A stretch of 64,000 nucleotides of DNA from Talaromyces rugulosus. Lineage: Eukaryota; Ascomycota; Eurotiomycetes; Eurotiales; Trichocomaceae. Position 1 is the stretch's first letter; every line of letters begins with the position of its first letter. This document shows, in pieces, positions 29,619 through 40,690 of this stretch. The stretch is taken from NCBI RefSeq assembly GCF_013368755.1, contig NC_049564.1, positions 690,001 through 754,000 of the forward strand. Direction: 5' to 3'. Made by a program: the position numbers and the translations under genes. The notes beneath the pieces are model-generated. The model made no database searches. It saw only the letters and a program-made list of their open reading frames with translations, and was not told the DNA's origin.

Positions 29619-30788
29619 ATGGCGACCACACAGGACAAAAAATTGCCCTTTGGCAAGATTGACCTGTATTCAAGCAGGTACTTTTATGCCTGTACCTTGG
29701 GCGGTATTATCGGTATGTGAGAACCTCCCAAGTCAATTTGCTATCTACTAACATTTGTCGGCCTGTCTGTCTGTAGCTTGTGGTGAGTTGGCTGTGTATG
29801 ACCTGTAACCCCAACAAGCATCGCGTATTAATTGTGGAACGATACCAGGGCCTACACACACCGCAGTGACACCGTTGGATTTGGTGAAATGCCGGCGACA
29901 GGTCGACCCTAGCATTTACAAGTCCAACGTCTCCGCCTGGCGATCGATCTTTGCCAAAGAGGGCTTGCGCGGAGTTTTCTTTGGCTGGGCTCCCACGCTT
30001 GCCGGATACTCGCTGCAAGGAGCGGGCAAGTATGGCTTTTATGAAGTGTTCAAGTACTGGTACGGCGAACAGCTCTTCCCCAACACCAACCGCACGCTGG
30101 TCTATCTCGGTGCCAGTGCCTCGGCCGAATTCTTCGCCGATCTTGCGCTCTGTCCCTTTGAAGCCATCAAGGTTCGTATGCAGACCACACTGCCTCCGTA
30201 TGCGCACAACCTGCGTGACGGATGGAAAAAGGTGGTTGCTCAGGATGGCATTGGCGGCTTGTACAAGGGCCTCTACCCGCTCTGGGCGCGGCAGATTCCG
30301 TACACGATGACCAAGTTTGCGACCTTTGAGGAGGCGGTGAATTTGATCTACAGGACTCTTGGGGGTCCCAAGGATAGCTATAGCCGTTTGACTCAGACTG
30401 GTGTTAGTTTTGCCGGTGGTTACCTTGCTGGTATTCTCTGCGCTATTGTCAGTCATCCGGCCGATGTCATGGTGAGCAAGTTGAATGCCGAGCGAAAGGG
30501 TGAGTTACCTTCCTTTTTTATATATATATAAAAAAGGCTCCTGCTAAATCTGTCCAGCTGGCGAGGGCGCAATGACTGCCGTGTCTCGGATTTACAGCAA
30601 GATCGGCTTCGTGGGACTGTGGAACGGATTGCCTGTTAGGATTGCCATGTTGGGAACCTTGACTGGGTTCCAATGGTTGATGTAAGTTGGACTTGCCTTC
30701 TTGTAGAGAAAAATTTGCTAACAAGATATTCTTTAGCTACGACTCATTCAAGGTGTTCTGTGGTTTGCCCACCACTGGCGGTCATTAG
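29619..30788 (+). CDS. Mitochondrial phosphate carrier, PIC2 type
   Basis: The carrier imports phosphate (and, for yeast Pic2, also copper) across the inner mitochondrial membrane for ATP synthesis. Five exons, 29619-29712, 29777-29782, 29849-30499, 30558-30681 and 30737-30788, give 308 aa. Exon 2 is only 6 nt; with it the first helix reads [20 protein letters not shown], matching the conserved ACGPTH of the family. Three mitochondrial-carrier repeats are visible with signatures [20 protein letters not shown] and [10 protein letters not shown]. The start ATG (29619) gives a short polar N-terminus ([19 protein letters not shown]) and then the first helix. The gene is intact, with five exons in about 1.2 kb. 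Confidence 0.95.
29777..29782 (+). other. 6-nt microexon of the phosphate carrier gene
   Basis: CTTGTG lies between a normal acceptor (GTCTGTAG) and a normal donor (GTGAGT), with introns 29713-29776 and 29783-29848. Including it gives Ile-Ala-Cys-Gly-Pro; skipping it keeps the frame but gives Ile-Gly-Pro, losing the conserved Ala-Cys. Conservation of the family motif is the main support. Confidence 0.85.
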
Positions 30789-31378
30789 ATTGGTGGCCAT
30801 AACTATCATGGGCGTTGGAACATGGGATTTGTTGTTATTGTGCCGTATTTAACTATGAATATGCATACTTTCAATCACATAGTGCTAAATGTATACGAAT
30901 TTACAATTATAATCATTCTTTTTTATTATTGGCTTATCTATGTTTGTATCAGCTGGGTATAACCTCACCGCCCTCTGGCGAATCTCAGGCGCCGGCAGAA
31001 TCCGGCCATTGTTCGCGACGACCTCGACCGACTTCGCCCTTTCCCTTTGTAACTTTCTCCAACTCACCGTCTTACCATCAGAGCATCGCCATCAGTTTTC
31101 TTGCGGGGAATTTACGCCAAAGTTGAATTGGACCTGGCCCTTGAATATTCCTCCGTTTTTAAAGGATTGTGACCTGTCGAGCGAGAGCTCTTCTTATCTA
31201 CACCAGTCCTAGCAACTCGACGATCCGAGTACGACTTTTTCCACTGGAACTAGCTGGAGATAATTATTCTACGAAGGCGACGGATTCACTCGATCAACAC
31301 CCGCCGCGCTGTTTATCGACAATTTGTCGAGCAACTGAATATACCTAACAACCAATAAAGAAAGAAAGAAAAAAGAAA
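30789..31378. other. Intergenic, no gene recognised
   Basis: 590 nt between co-oriented genes. 3' UTR of the carrier on the left, promoter and leader of the coiled-coil protein on the right, with an A/G-rich run (AAAGAAAGAAAGAAAAAAG) just before the next start codon. No other feature. Confidence 0.4.
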
Positions 31379-32276
31379 ATGGACACAACATCATCCACAG
31401 CCATCGGCAACGGCGGCAGCAACAGCAGCAGCCTCAACAACAACGCCAACCCGCCCAGCATCGAGCTCGCGTACAAGAAGAAATGCATCCAACTCAAGAA
31501 ACGGCTCAACGAGATCGAAACCGAAAACGACTCGATGCGCAACCGCAACAAACGTGCCAAGTCGTATATTCAGAAAATGCGCCTCGAGACTTGTATCATG
31601 CTGGAGCGACTGGCCACGTTGACGGGCATGCTGGACGAGCAGCAGGGCTCCTCCGCGGCGCAGTCTGGTGGTCCGTTGGTGAATGCTGAGCTGAAGGCCA
31701 AGGCCGCGGCGATTATGGGTGATGCGCGTGCTGCGATTGAACATGATGTTTTGGATGATGAGACAGAGGGGAGTTCAGAAGAGCGACCTCCAACGGTATT
31801 TTTTTTTCTTCTTTTTTTTTTCTCTGCTAGCATACTGAGACTAATACCTTTTTTTTCAACAGCCCCAAGAGCGACCTCTTCGCGTCAAACGCAGCCGCAG
31901 GTCCAACATGCCCATTGACGAACTCGAAGCCGAAGCAGCCATGCAATTCGAAGCCGCCAGTCCCGAAAAGTCGCATACCAACAGCATCAGCAACAACAAC
32001 AACAACAACAACGGCAGCAACAACGCCGCCGCAGAAAGCGAATTGGCTGCTACTTCGAGTCTGCCAGCGCTGGCTCCTGCGCCTTCGGGACAATCACCCC
32101 AAGATCAGCCCACATCGACATCTGGCTTTCGAGCGGTGAACAATGGCGATGCAGGTGGTAGCAGCAACAAAATAAATAATAGTAGCAGCGCCGCTGGAAA
32201 TGAAAACGGCGAGTCGCCAGCTGATGAGCCTGTTCCGATGGATGTTGATGAGCGGGTGACCAAGTCGGAGAGTTGA
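31379..32276 (+). CDS. Coiled-coil nuclear protein, INO80E/F-like
   Basis: Two exons, 31379-31795 and 31863-32276, give 276 aa. Residues about 25-80 form one basic coiled coil (IELAYKKKCIQLKKRLNEIE then NKRAKSYIQKMRLETCIMLE), the pattern of the YKKK-type domain found in INO80 chromatin-remodeler subunits E/F of animals and of similar fungal proteins; I assign it on that resemblance, with moderate certainty. The rest is low-complexity: a basic patch (RVKRSRRS), an acidic stretch, a poly-Asn/Ser run encoded by AAC/AGC repeats (about 31978-32025), and a tail rich in Ser and Pro ending DVDERVTKSES. Intron 31796-31862 starts GTATTT and ends CAACAG and is flanked by two copies of a 12-nt word. Convergent with the next gene. 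Confidence 0.65.
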
Positions 32277-32774
32277 TTTCTTATCTTTCGTGTTACCCAT
32301 GGGCTTTTTATTCTTTTTAGGTCTGGTTGGTTAGTTTTATGTTAAAGGGTGTTTGTCTTAAAAATTAATGAGCGGAATATATGTTGTACAATTATTTGAT
32401 TCACTTTTTTTTCTCGAAAATGAATATCACTCTATGGACCAAATCACCTACATATGTAGCTACATGTCCAGAACATGTATAGTATTCAGAGACCTAAATT
32501 CAGCAGCAGTTTCGTGGTTACATTACTCGGATATTGATGAACTACATGTATAAATTGATTTGAATCAATCATTCTACATGTAATAACCAAAAACTGTAGT
32601 CTCTGATCTTGTCATGTAAAGGTAGTATAATATATTTATTCAATCCCTTGTCTCTCGGTACTCCGTATTTCTCCGAGCAAAATAAATAAAACAGAAAAAG
32701 AAAATACACGCACAGGATAAAAATATCAAAATGCGCCGTATGTTTATGCAAGTTCACACACAAAGTATGTAGGT
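32277..32774. other. Convergent spacer
   Basis: About 500 nt, AT-rich, between two convergent 3' ends. Both UTRs fit here. No coding or RNA feature is supported. Confidence 0.5.
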
Positions 32775-34420
32775 TTATTCTACACCAGCATACAAGTCCA
32801 CTATAATATTGATTGCTGCAACCAGGATTTCAGCGGCAATGAGGACGATGACTAGATACAGTTAGTTTTGTTTTTTCAAAAAGTTAGATAGATATAGGGA
32901 GTCTCACCGATCCATTCGAGGTATTCGCCATGTCTATGACTTAATTGATCTTTGAGCACAGCAAGCAAGTCGGCAATGACATCGAGACGTTCGGTCAAGA
33001 GGCCCACACGCTGGTCCATTTCTAGATACGTTCGCACCGCTTGGTACACGGGCTCGAGCTGAGGTTCTGCCCACATGAGCTCCGGGCTGTCCAGCACAGA
33101 TCCTTGCAAATGGATGTTGATTCGCAGAATGAACAGCTCGCCGATCTGCATGTTGATTTGTTTGCGCGTCATGTTCACGCTGCCCGTCTTGGCGATTTGG
33201 GCTGGTAGGGGCGCTGTTGTGGCAATGGTTTCGGAGACTAGGTCTTCGAATAGAGATGTCTTTACGGACTGAGCCAGGGCATGGGAAATGGCCAGTTTGA
33301 TCATGTGGTTGCGCGGGTCGCGGAGACAGATGAAATCGTTGTATATCCGGGCCTGGTAATCGCGAGCATAGTAGAAATTGAAATTCTCAACCTGTCGGTC
33401 TTCGCTGCTCAGAATTGCAGTGGCGAATTTGGCGACGTCTGCAAGAAATTTGGATTCTTCGGCGGGTGTCATGCCCCATATCACGACAGTCCCATAGTCA
33501 AATAAAAAGACCTCAGGCGTATGCACCGTGGTATCTAGGTCCAGTTGTTGTTCATCGGCAGCGGATGACGATGAGCCCATGCCTGTATCATGCGAATGTG
33601 CGGTTTCTTCTTCTTCGCGAAGACTGATCAAGTCTTCCCGCACGTTCTTCCCATGCTCTTCGACTTCGACTACACTATCAGAGTACCTGCGTTCCTTTGG
33701 TACCCTAGGCACGCTAGGCTCCGAATTCCAACCGTTTCTGGCCTGGGCCTGAGCCTGCTGCTGCTGCTCGGCTTGTCTTTTTTCGTGTCCGTAGTTGAAT
33801 GGTGAATATACACACTCATCGAACAGCTTGGGATTGGTTCCGCGCGTCTTATCTCGGGATTTGAGAAACCGCATCACCCCTTCTAATCGATATGAATTGG
33901 CTGTGCAGTAGGCCGTGACTCGAGGAAGACGATCACGATCGGCTTTACCCAGTCTAGCCGCATCCCTTCGTGCGGTTGGTTCTTTGATACGGCTGATCTG
34001 TGTGTACACATCCCTGGGGAACCCGTCGTCGACAATCTCTTCTTCGTCTCCCGTGACCGGATCCGGGAGCAGTTTCAGTTTCTGTGTGTTTTTCGACGTG
34101 CGCTGGGGTCCGATCTTTGGGGCAGCTGTAATAATGGGCGCTGTCACCGGCGAGCCTGCGCTGTTGCGTCGTCGCAGTTTGCTGTTTAGTGCAGACAGCA
34201 TGGGCTGTCCGGAAGGGCCAGAGGCAGGGCGAACGGGTGGCGATCCCGGTTGCAGCGGTTGCACGATAGAGTCAGCCTGTGATGCGCCATTGTATGTGCT
34301 GATTGTGGTGAGGGGATTGAAGGTCACTGTTCGACGGTCTCGCTCCGCGCGTAGTGACGTATTCGCGCTGGACCGTTGTTGGAACTGCGGTAGTAGCGGG
34401 GAAGTCTCGGTAGTCGCCAT
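32775..34420 (-). CDS. RMD1/RMD8-like DUF155 membrane protein
   Basis: DUF155 proteins (yeast Rmd1/Rmd8, human RMND1) are membrane-anchored proteins; RMND1 supports mitochondrial translation, while the fungal cytosolic/vacuolar types are poorly understood. Exons 34420-32908 and 32851-32775 give 529 aa. The first ~290 residues are low-complexity, with Ser/Thr- and basic-rich parts and a conserved-looking island (ARLGKADRDRLPRVTAYCTA). The DUF155 domain begins at VFLFDYGTVVIWGM and includes YARDYQARIYNDFICLRDP, AISHALAQSVKTSLFED and RTYLEMDQRVGLLTERLDV. The short last exon adds a C-terminal hydrophobic anchor (VIVLIAAEILVAAINIIVDL), typical for the family, which confirms the splice. Orientation and length fit RMD1-like fungal proteins. 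Confidence 0.9.
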
Positions 34421-34997
34421 TGTTGCGAGGGCATTGAGTCTATTGGGGGGGAGAGTGTGTGTTTATCGACGCAGTCGCATTGACTGGACAGGTGTGTGGG
34501 CGGAGAGTAAGTTGAAGAGTAGTATCGCAGAGAAAGAGCAGTTGATAATTTGGTCGACGGAGCTTGGATCCACCCACCCTCTTGCGACCCGCTATCGGCC
34601 TCCACCAACGGCCGGGCTGCAGCCAGCACCACGTGTCTACACAACTACTACTGTCTACACAGACATGCGACTACGTATACAGAGGTTTGAATTATAGTGC
34701 AGTGGCTCAAATTACTCTATGTACGAATCACCCAGTAGGTGCTTTATTCATGAACGCTCAATTGCTTCAATCAATAGCCATCTCCAAAGAACAAGTTATA
34801 AACAATCGACCGAAATCCAAAACAAACAAGCACGATGTAGACGCTGCATAGCATTCAATCGTCCCTGCTTCATATTTGAAATTATTCACATTCTTCATCT
34901 AAATGTGGTTCAGTATAGGCCGCCGGGATTGCTGGAGTATGGTACATCCCAAGGAACTATACTATGTATATTCAACTCAATTATCGAGCAAGCTTCT
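34421..34997. promoter_or_regulatory. Upstream region of the RMD1-like gene
   Basis: 577 nt between the RMD1-like start and the 3' end of the UTP16 gene (same strand). It contains the promoter and the UTP16 3' UTR. No gene recognised. Confidence 0.4.
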
Positions 34998-36243
34998 TCA
35001 ACGCCGAACAAACCCCTTTTGCCCCCCGCTGACTCGCTTGAGTCCTGAAGGGGCATTCTTGTTTCGCCGACCAGCCATCCAGGCTGCCTTCAAGTTTTGC
35101 CCGGCTGTGGAACTCTTGGGAGGCAGCATGTTTTTCTGGTTTTCGAGGACTCTAATCGTCACATCTCCGTGGCGGATGTCCTTGGCAGGCTTCTTAACAT
35201 CGTCGAAGAACTTGTGCTTCTTGGTGTTCTGTCGGGATTGCTCAGGAGCGGGTGAAGGCGCTGTATAGACTGGTTCGGCATTCAAGATCTCGTCTGGCAG
35301 AAGAGCTGGCAGCACCAATCGACCAGTGTCTCGCACAACAGATCCTTGAAGAGTTGCCGTACTTTCAGAGACTAAATCATCGTCCTGCATTAATGTTGGT
35401 TCGGCAGGTCGAGACTCTGATGGCTTCTCTAATTTGGTTTTTTTGGACGCTTTGGCCTGAGATTTATTCCTCTCGTCCTGCAACTTTCGTTTCTCTCTTC
35501 GTAGAATTTCGTCCCTATAGGAGTCAGAAATTATGTTTTGCATATATTAGTGGCAACATGACTGACCTCTTTCGTGCCTCTTCCTGTTTCTGAGCTTGCA
35601 CTTTAAGCGACAATAATTGCGCCGAGTTGTCGACTACCTCAGGTGCCTCGTCGTCATCATCATCATCACTGCTTGCCTCTTCTTCAGGTGGCACAGGCTG
35701 AGTTTCTGGGATTTCTTCCGCTCCGTTCAAGACCGGCGCAGGTTCTTCGCTGCCGAACCGAATATGGTTTTTAGCATTCTTAGGCGAATTTGTTAACGTC
35801 GTATTCTGGGATTCATCGGTAGCCTCCTCTTCTATGCTATTACTTGTCTCGTTCGTCTGCTGTGTTTCGGGCACTTCATCGGCCACGCCATCCTCGACGA
35901 GTTTTCGCCTCAGTGGAATTTCCACCACTACACTGGTCTGATGCCTTTCGATATTGTCGTTTCCATCCTCAGGCCTGGTCCGTCTCCGTTTGTTCGATTG
36001 ACTATCCGATCTCGTCGTCCGGGTTTTTCTCTTTCCGTTCGCAGCGACATCTGAGCCGTTTATCTGCGGCGAGCCAACCTGGCCCCGTCGAGTTGCCGTC
36101 ACCATGTCTGTGGCTGTGGGTGTCGAGTCAATTGTGCTGTCTGTTGTTGCCTCTGAAGTAGAAGCGTGGGCGGTGAACGAGCTATCGTCTGCGGCCGTGC
36201 CAGGAAAAAGCCCCCTTGCCTTGTTGAAAATTTGTGAGAACAT
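34998..36243 (-). CDS. utp16: U3 snoRNP-associated protein Utp16/Bud21 family
   Basis: Utp16 is a component of the small-subunit processome that processes pre-18S rRNA in the nucleolus. Exons 36243-35567 and 35514-34998 (intron GTCAGT...CTATAG) give 397 aa. The N-terminal half is disordered and rich in Thr, Asp and Glu, with a nuclear signal (GKRKTRTTRSDSQSNKRRRT) and acidic runs (SSDDDDDDEAPEVV). The conserved part spans the splice: LLSLKVQAQKQEEARKR joined to DEILRREKRKLQDERNK, then VYTAPSPAPEQ and TIRVLENQKNMLPPKS, ending in a basic tail (MAGRRNKNAPSGLKRVSG). This layout matches the fungal U3_snoRNA_assoc family. The protein is intact; it shares the ribosome-assembly role with midasin further right. 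Confidence 0.85.
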
Positions 36244-37833
36244 GGATTACTGTGAAGAAACCTTTTTGAATCCGTCAAAAAAAACAACACTCCCGGTACT
36301 CAGGCAGTGGGCTTTCCGAAGACCTCAGAGTATCGCATGCCGCATTCTGGGATTTTTTTGCTCTGTTTTTTTGGAGCGGGCGTCTCGAGTGGGTCTTATC
36401 CGGCACTACGTTTCGCCGAACGCTTATCGCCCATCAAACCGATGACGCAAATACTTTTATTGTTTTTTCTATCAATGTCTTTGTTTGATGTTTTATTGTT
36501 GTTTGTATGACTAGTTTTGCTATTAAACATTTATTGGATACATGACTATATACATATATGAAAAGCTGTTTAACAATTGGGTTTGAAGGTGTCATATTTA
36601 CTACCAATGATATCAATTGATATATATATCTATCTATCTAGAAGGAAAACATTTCAATATTTAATTAAACTTATTCAGCTTCAGGCCTGGCTAAGAAAAG
36701 GAGACCGACTTTATTTTGTTGTGCTGTCGTGATGATCACAGCCACATACATGTATTGTGATGCCTCCTTCAGGGATTCTAACTAGAATAGTGCATTAGTG
36801 AACTGTTGTCCAAATATGGGGCGGAATCGTTGGGAAATTGGCTCAAATAGGTAGCCCATTCGCACCAACATAGCCTTCCTTAGCTATTGTGGGTACCCTT
36901 ACAAATAATTGCTCGCTTATTAACAACACACCCACGCTTAACTTTAGCTCTAAGCTTATATTAATTATAGGCTTGCTATGATTTCACCCTCATAGAGGCT
37001 AATAGAAAGAACAAGTGCAAGGACAGAGAGCACGCTTCTAATTTAGATGTTGTAAGAGAACGCCCTCCTTAATGACCATCTCGCTACTAAAGATGATAAC
37101 AGTCTTTTCTTTTTTTGAAGAATGCGTTTCTGCAAAATTAAGGGGAAAAAAACACATGAAATACAACGATTGGTTCATGGCGATTATCCAATTTCGTTGT
37201 GGACTATTCATGCTGTCTTGGAAAGTTTAAACATGATCCTGCTTGACAAGTAAACTTTTTGTTCTTATTCGAAAGCTTTTCAACTAATGATGTATATAGT
37301 ACTAATAATAGCAACATTGAAACATGTCTGCATGCATACATATTCTTTACATAATACAAATACAAAAATTCTAATATAATGTTGCATATAGCATGTGTAT
37401 TCATAATGTCGGTTCTTGTGGGCCACTTGCTATGGAGACAGCAACGTCTATCGAGAGCTTAGCTGAGCGTGTGTGGATTAGGAAAAATTATTCAATTACG
37501 GAGTCTCACGGACAATTATTTTATAAGAGCTGCTTGATGGAGCCAATCGTTTAGTACCCAAAACGGGAGAAGCCTTCTCAGCCGCATCACCGAGTCTAAT
37601 TTTAGTATCAAGCTACCGCGATACTATTTCCTAATTGGGTTATCCATTCAGAATCAGCCCGTAACTACTATAGAGGTCATTTAATAGAACCTAATAAGGG
37701 ACAAACCGATATAAAGGCTGGGATATTCGCCCTCTTAACTATTAAAGGCAATATATTTCCTGTAGTCGTTCTTTTTCTCTCCCAGTGTTATCGCATCAAA
37801 CATTGGATTCGAGTTTGGAATAATACTTTCAAA
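36244..37833. other. Long AT-rich intergenic region
   Basis: 1.6 kb between divergent genes. The 36.45-37.45 kb part is strongly AT-rich with microsatellite-like TATC repeats (about 36620-36640) and no open frame above 85 codons; parts such as 36880-37060 resemble decayed repeat DNA. I recognise no element, tRNA or gene. The last ~150 nt carry the promoter of the aspartyl protease gene. Confidence 0.5.
37710..37716 (+). promoter_or_regulatory. TATA-like box of the aspartyl protease gene
   Basis: TATAAAG lies 118-124 nt upstream of the start codon at 37834, a common spacing for a TATA element in fungal genes. Motif and position only. Confidence 0.4.
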
Positions 37834-39413
37834 ATGCGCGGTTTATCCTATACACCACTCCTGGCATTGCTTGCCCCAGAGATCAATGCTCTGTCTCTTC
37901 ATAAACGCGATGATCCGGCTGTGCTTGGGCTGCCTGTCCAGCGTCACCGAACATCGGCCGAGTCTTTACGAAAAAGGGACTCCACGCTCGACGTGACAAT
38001 TACAAATGTAAGTTCTATTATATCATTGCATGGATTCCACTCACCTTTGACTTCCAATAGGCAGATGCAGTTTTGTACGTTGTCAACGTGACACTCGGGA
38101 CCCCGCCGCAGGAGTTTTCTCTCCAACTGGATACTGGTAGTAGTGACCTGTGGGTGAATTCTGCTGGAAACTCTACTGTTAAAGCGCCCGCATTTGATTC
38201 TAGCGCTTCGTCTACCTACACCAAGTTGGATGTTGTTCTCAATGACACATATGCCGATGGATCGTCTGCGATTGGTCCGTATGGGACCGATACTCTCAAG
38301 CTTGGGGGTGTGACCCTCAAGGACTTTGAGTTTGGTATTAACGAAACTCCCTTTGAAGGTAAGTACGATTCTACACCCTGTCTGGTACATTTGCAGTAAA
38401 CTATCATACTAATTATTTTTGGTTTAGAACCGGTCCCCGGTGTTTCTGGAATTGCCGGAATAGCATACAAGGTAGTCGAAGCTGCGGCTATTGCCAAAAA
38501 CCCCTACAATAATCTGCCTTACGCTCTCGCCGAAAAAGGGGTCATAAATTCAGCCGCCTACAGTCTGTGGCTGAATGATATTACCTCAGAGTCCGGCACC
38601 ATCCTGTTCGGTGGCGTCAACAAAGCCAAGTACATTGGTGACCTCCAAACTCTGCCAATCATTTCAGTTAACGGCGTACACCAAGAATTGGCCGTTGCTC
38701 TGAGCGATGTATCAGGTCAAAGTAGCTCTGGATCCATTAGCTATGCAGACGGCTTGCCACTGCCAGTGATACTCGATAGTGGCACCACTCTCACAATGCT
38801 ACCAACAGCCATAGCCAACAAAATCTTCGATGATGTAAAAGCAATCTACAATACCACACTCAGTGCATCGTTTATTGATTGTGAAGCGGGCAAACAAGAT
38901 TACAATCTGACTTACAGTTTCTCTGGTGCGAGTATCAGTGTTGGCATTAATGAACTGGTTGCGCCCGACCCTCAGCACCGATTACCAGAGGGTGTTTGTA
39001 TCTTTGGAATTGTGCCAACGGATAACAACGCCGAGATCCTTTTGGGAGATACCTTTCTCCGCAGCGCCTATGTCGTATATGATCTTGAGAATAATGAAAT
39101 TTCCATTGCCAACACCAATTTCAACCCTGGCGAAGATGATATTCATGAGATCGGCAGTGCTACCGGCGTACCAGTACCAGGTGCTACTCCAGTTACTTCT
39201 GCCATTTCCACCTTTGCTGTGCAAACGCCATCCAGCAGCGCTGTTGTGTCGAGAACAAGTCCAGTAGGAACTGCAACTGCGACAGGATCGGCCACTGTGA
39301 CGCAGACGGGCACTGCCAGTGCGACGCCTTCCACTGGAATGGCAGCGATTTCGTCCATAAATGCCGGATATCTTCTCTGGGGCCTTGCGGGTGCTGGTCT
39401 TTTCATGGTGTAA
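37834..39413 (+). CDS. GPI-type secreted aspartyl protease (yapsin-like)
   Basis: Yapsin-like proteases sit at the cell surface and trim wall and secreted proteins. Exons 37834-38007, 38061-38358 and 38428-39413 give 485 aa; introns start GTAAGT and end ATAG/TTAG. A signal sequence (MRGLSYTPLLALLAPEINA) is followed by a propeptide with dibasic sites (LHKRDD, RKRDS). The pepsin fold has both active sites, LDTGSSDLW (Asp82) and ILDSGTTLTML (Asp274), plus the flap-side Tyr (NDTYADGSSAIGPYGTD) and ILLGDTFLRSAYVVYDL. After the fold come a Ser/Thr/Pro-rich stalk (about residues 415-465) and a C-terminal hydrophobic tail (AGYLLWGLAGAGLFMV), the pattern of a GPI-anchor signal. The enzyme looks intact. 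It is convergent with the CTK3 gene (245 nt between stops). Confidence 0.92.
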
Positions 39414-39658
39414 CCACTATTAGACGGATATGTGTTTTGTCCTCGTGGAATGTACCCACCGTTTTCCTTAGGAGCTTAGATACTAGATATAATTATGGCA
39501 TGAATCAATATGATATAAATTGGTATATAGATGACTGGTCCTGAACGCCTCGCTTTCCTGATTTCCCGATCAGCATTGAACTCCCAAATACATGTATATT
39601 TCAAATGCCTTCTCCGAATAGATTCAAATAGAAAATGGCAACAAAATGACCAACGGCA

Positions 39659-40421
39659 TCACGCAGCCACCGCCATTTTCCTCTCGCCAAGCTCCTCCTC
39701 AGCGTCTAAAAGATCGTCCTCGCCAATATCGCTCGTCTCGTCCCAGAGCTTGTTATATTCGTTCTTGTTGTCGCCACTGACTGCCCACATGCTCTCTCGT
39801 AGTCTCTTATTCCGCTCTCGATCTTCTTCAATCCGTTGTTCAATCTGCCGTTTATCAACCCGCATTGCTCCGCTCGCTCTGGAGCTGGCTGGTGTTCCGG
39901 AGGCCTCTGAAGGTTCGTTGTCGAGGACATTCGATTGATTTGTTTCTCGATCCTTGAGCGCGCCGCTGATTTCCGCCACCGTTTCACTCGAGAGCATATT
40001 CTTGTCCTGCAATCCCTGTAAAACGCGCCGGACATGCTTGACGTTTGCGGCCCCTGAGCCGTCTGCCGGTGCGACGCCATCGACAATAGTCAAGATATCG
40101 CGCTGGATCATGCGCACGTAATTTAGATGGTCTTCTTTGGTTGCCATTTCGCAAAAATGTTCCACAAAATACATTATATTCGCCCGAGTATTCATATTGT
40201 TCTAAATAAAATCCGTTAGGTCCTATTCCAAAATAAAACGAGGATAAAAGACAGTTTTTGCTTACTCTTTCGAGCTGTTCTAGTATACACGAATGGAGAT
40301 CCTCGTCCATATCTCGGTATTTGAGAGCATATTGGGCTACTTTTTGCGAGGAAGATACTGCGGCGCTGAGATGCTGCAGCTGCGTTGTGAAGCGCATACG
40401 CACTTCGAAAGGATCCGTCAT
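39659..40421 (-). CDS. ctk3: CTD kinase subunit gamma (CTK3)
   Basis: Ctk3 is a subunit of the CTDK-I kinase that phosphorylates Ser2 of the RNA polymerase II C-terminal domain during elongation. Exons 40421-40266 and 40201-39659 (intron GTAAGC...TTTAG) give 232 aa. The N-terminal CID-like helical domain reads MTDPFEVRMRFTTQLQHLSA, ALKYRDMDEDLHSCILEQLE and, after the splice, NNMNTRANIMYFVEHFCEMA. The C-terminal part is helical with a basic/acidic coiled region (RQIEQRIEEDRERNKRLRES) and a short Trp-containing tail motif (LWDETSDIGEDDLLDAEEE). The ATG at 40421 fits the family start; a longer upstream frame without similarity is ignored. The gene is divergent from pyrroline-5-carboxylate reductase with 269 nt between starts. 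Confidence 0.9.
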
Positions 40422-40690
40422 GATGTCGACCAGAACTCTATTGCAGTGACTGTCTTTGGTGTAATTAGTAGTGTTGTATTCGTAAAGAGCAGTCAAGCAC
40501 AGGCGGTGAAGGAAATTTGACGGGCAGAACGAGGTGGGGATGACATCTCTCGCCGCCGGGTAATTTCCCGGCCCGGCGGCGTTCTCCATCTGTATTTATT
40601 CGTACTGTCTCCATTCTGCTCCGATAACAAATCTGAAATTGTATGACTAGTTCGTGAGATACAAATTGGGACGGACAGTAGACTTGAAAA
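40422..40690. promoter_or_regulatory. Shared divergent promoter, CTK3 / PRO3
   Basis: Only 269 nt separate the two divergent start codons, so both promoters must overlap here. The left part is GC-rich (CGCCGCCGGGTAATTTCCCG, near 40550). No TATA box is clear. Confidence 0.55.

Noticed and set aside
33915..34697. 260-codon plus-strand frame opposite the RMD1-like gene
   Set aside because: Lies antisense to a well-supported conserved gene; Ser/Arg-rich shadow.
40422..40589. Upstream extension of CTK3 starting MENAAGPGNY
   Set aside because: The added residues match nothing, while the family start MTDPFEVRM follows.
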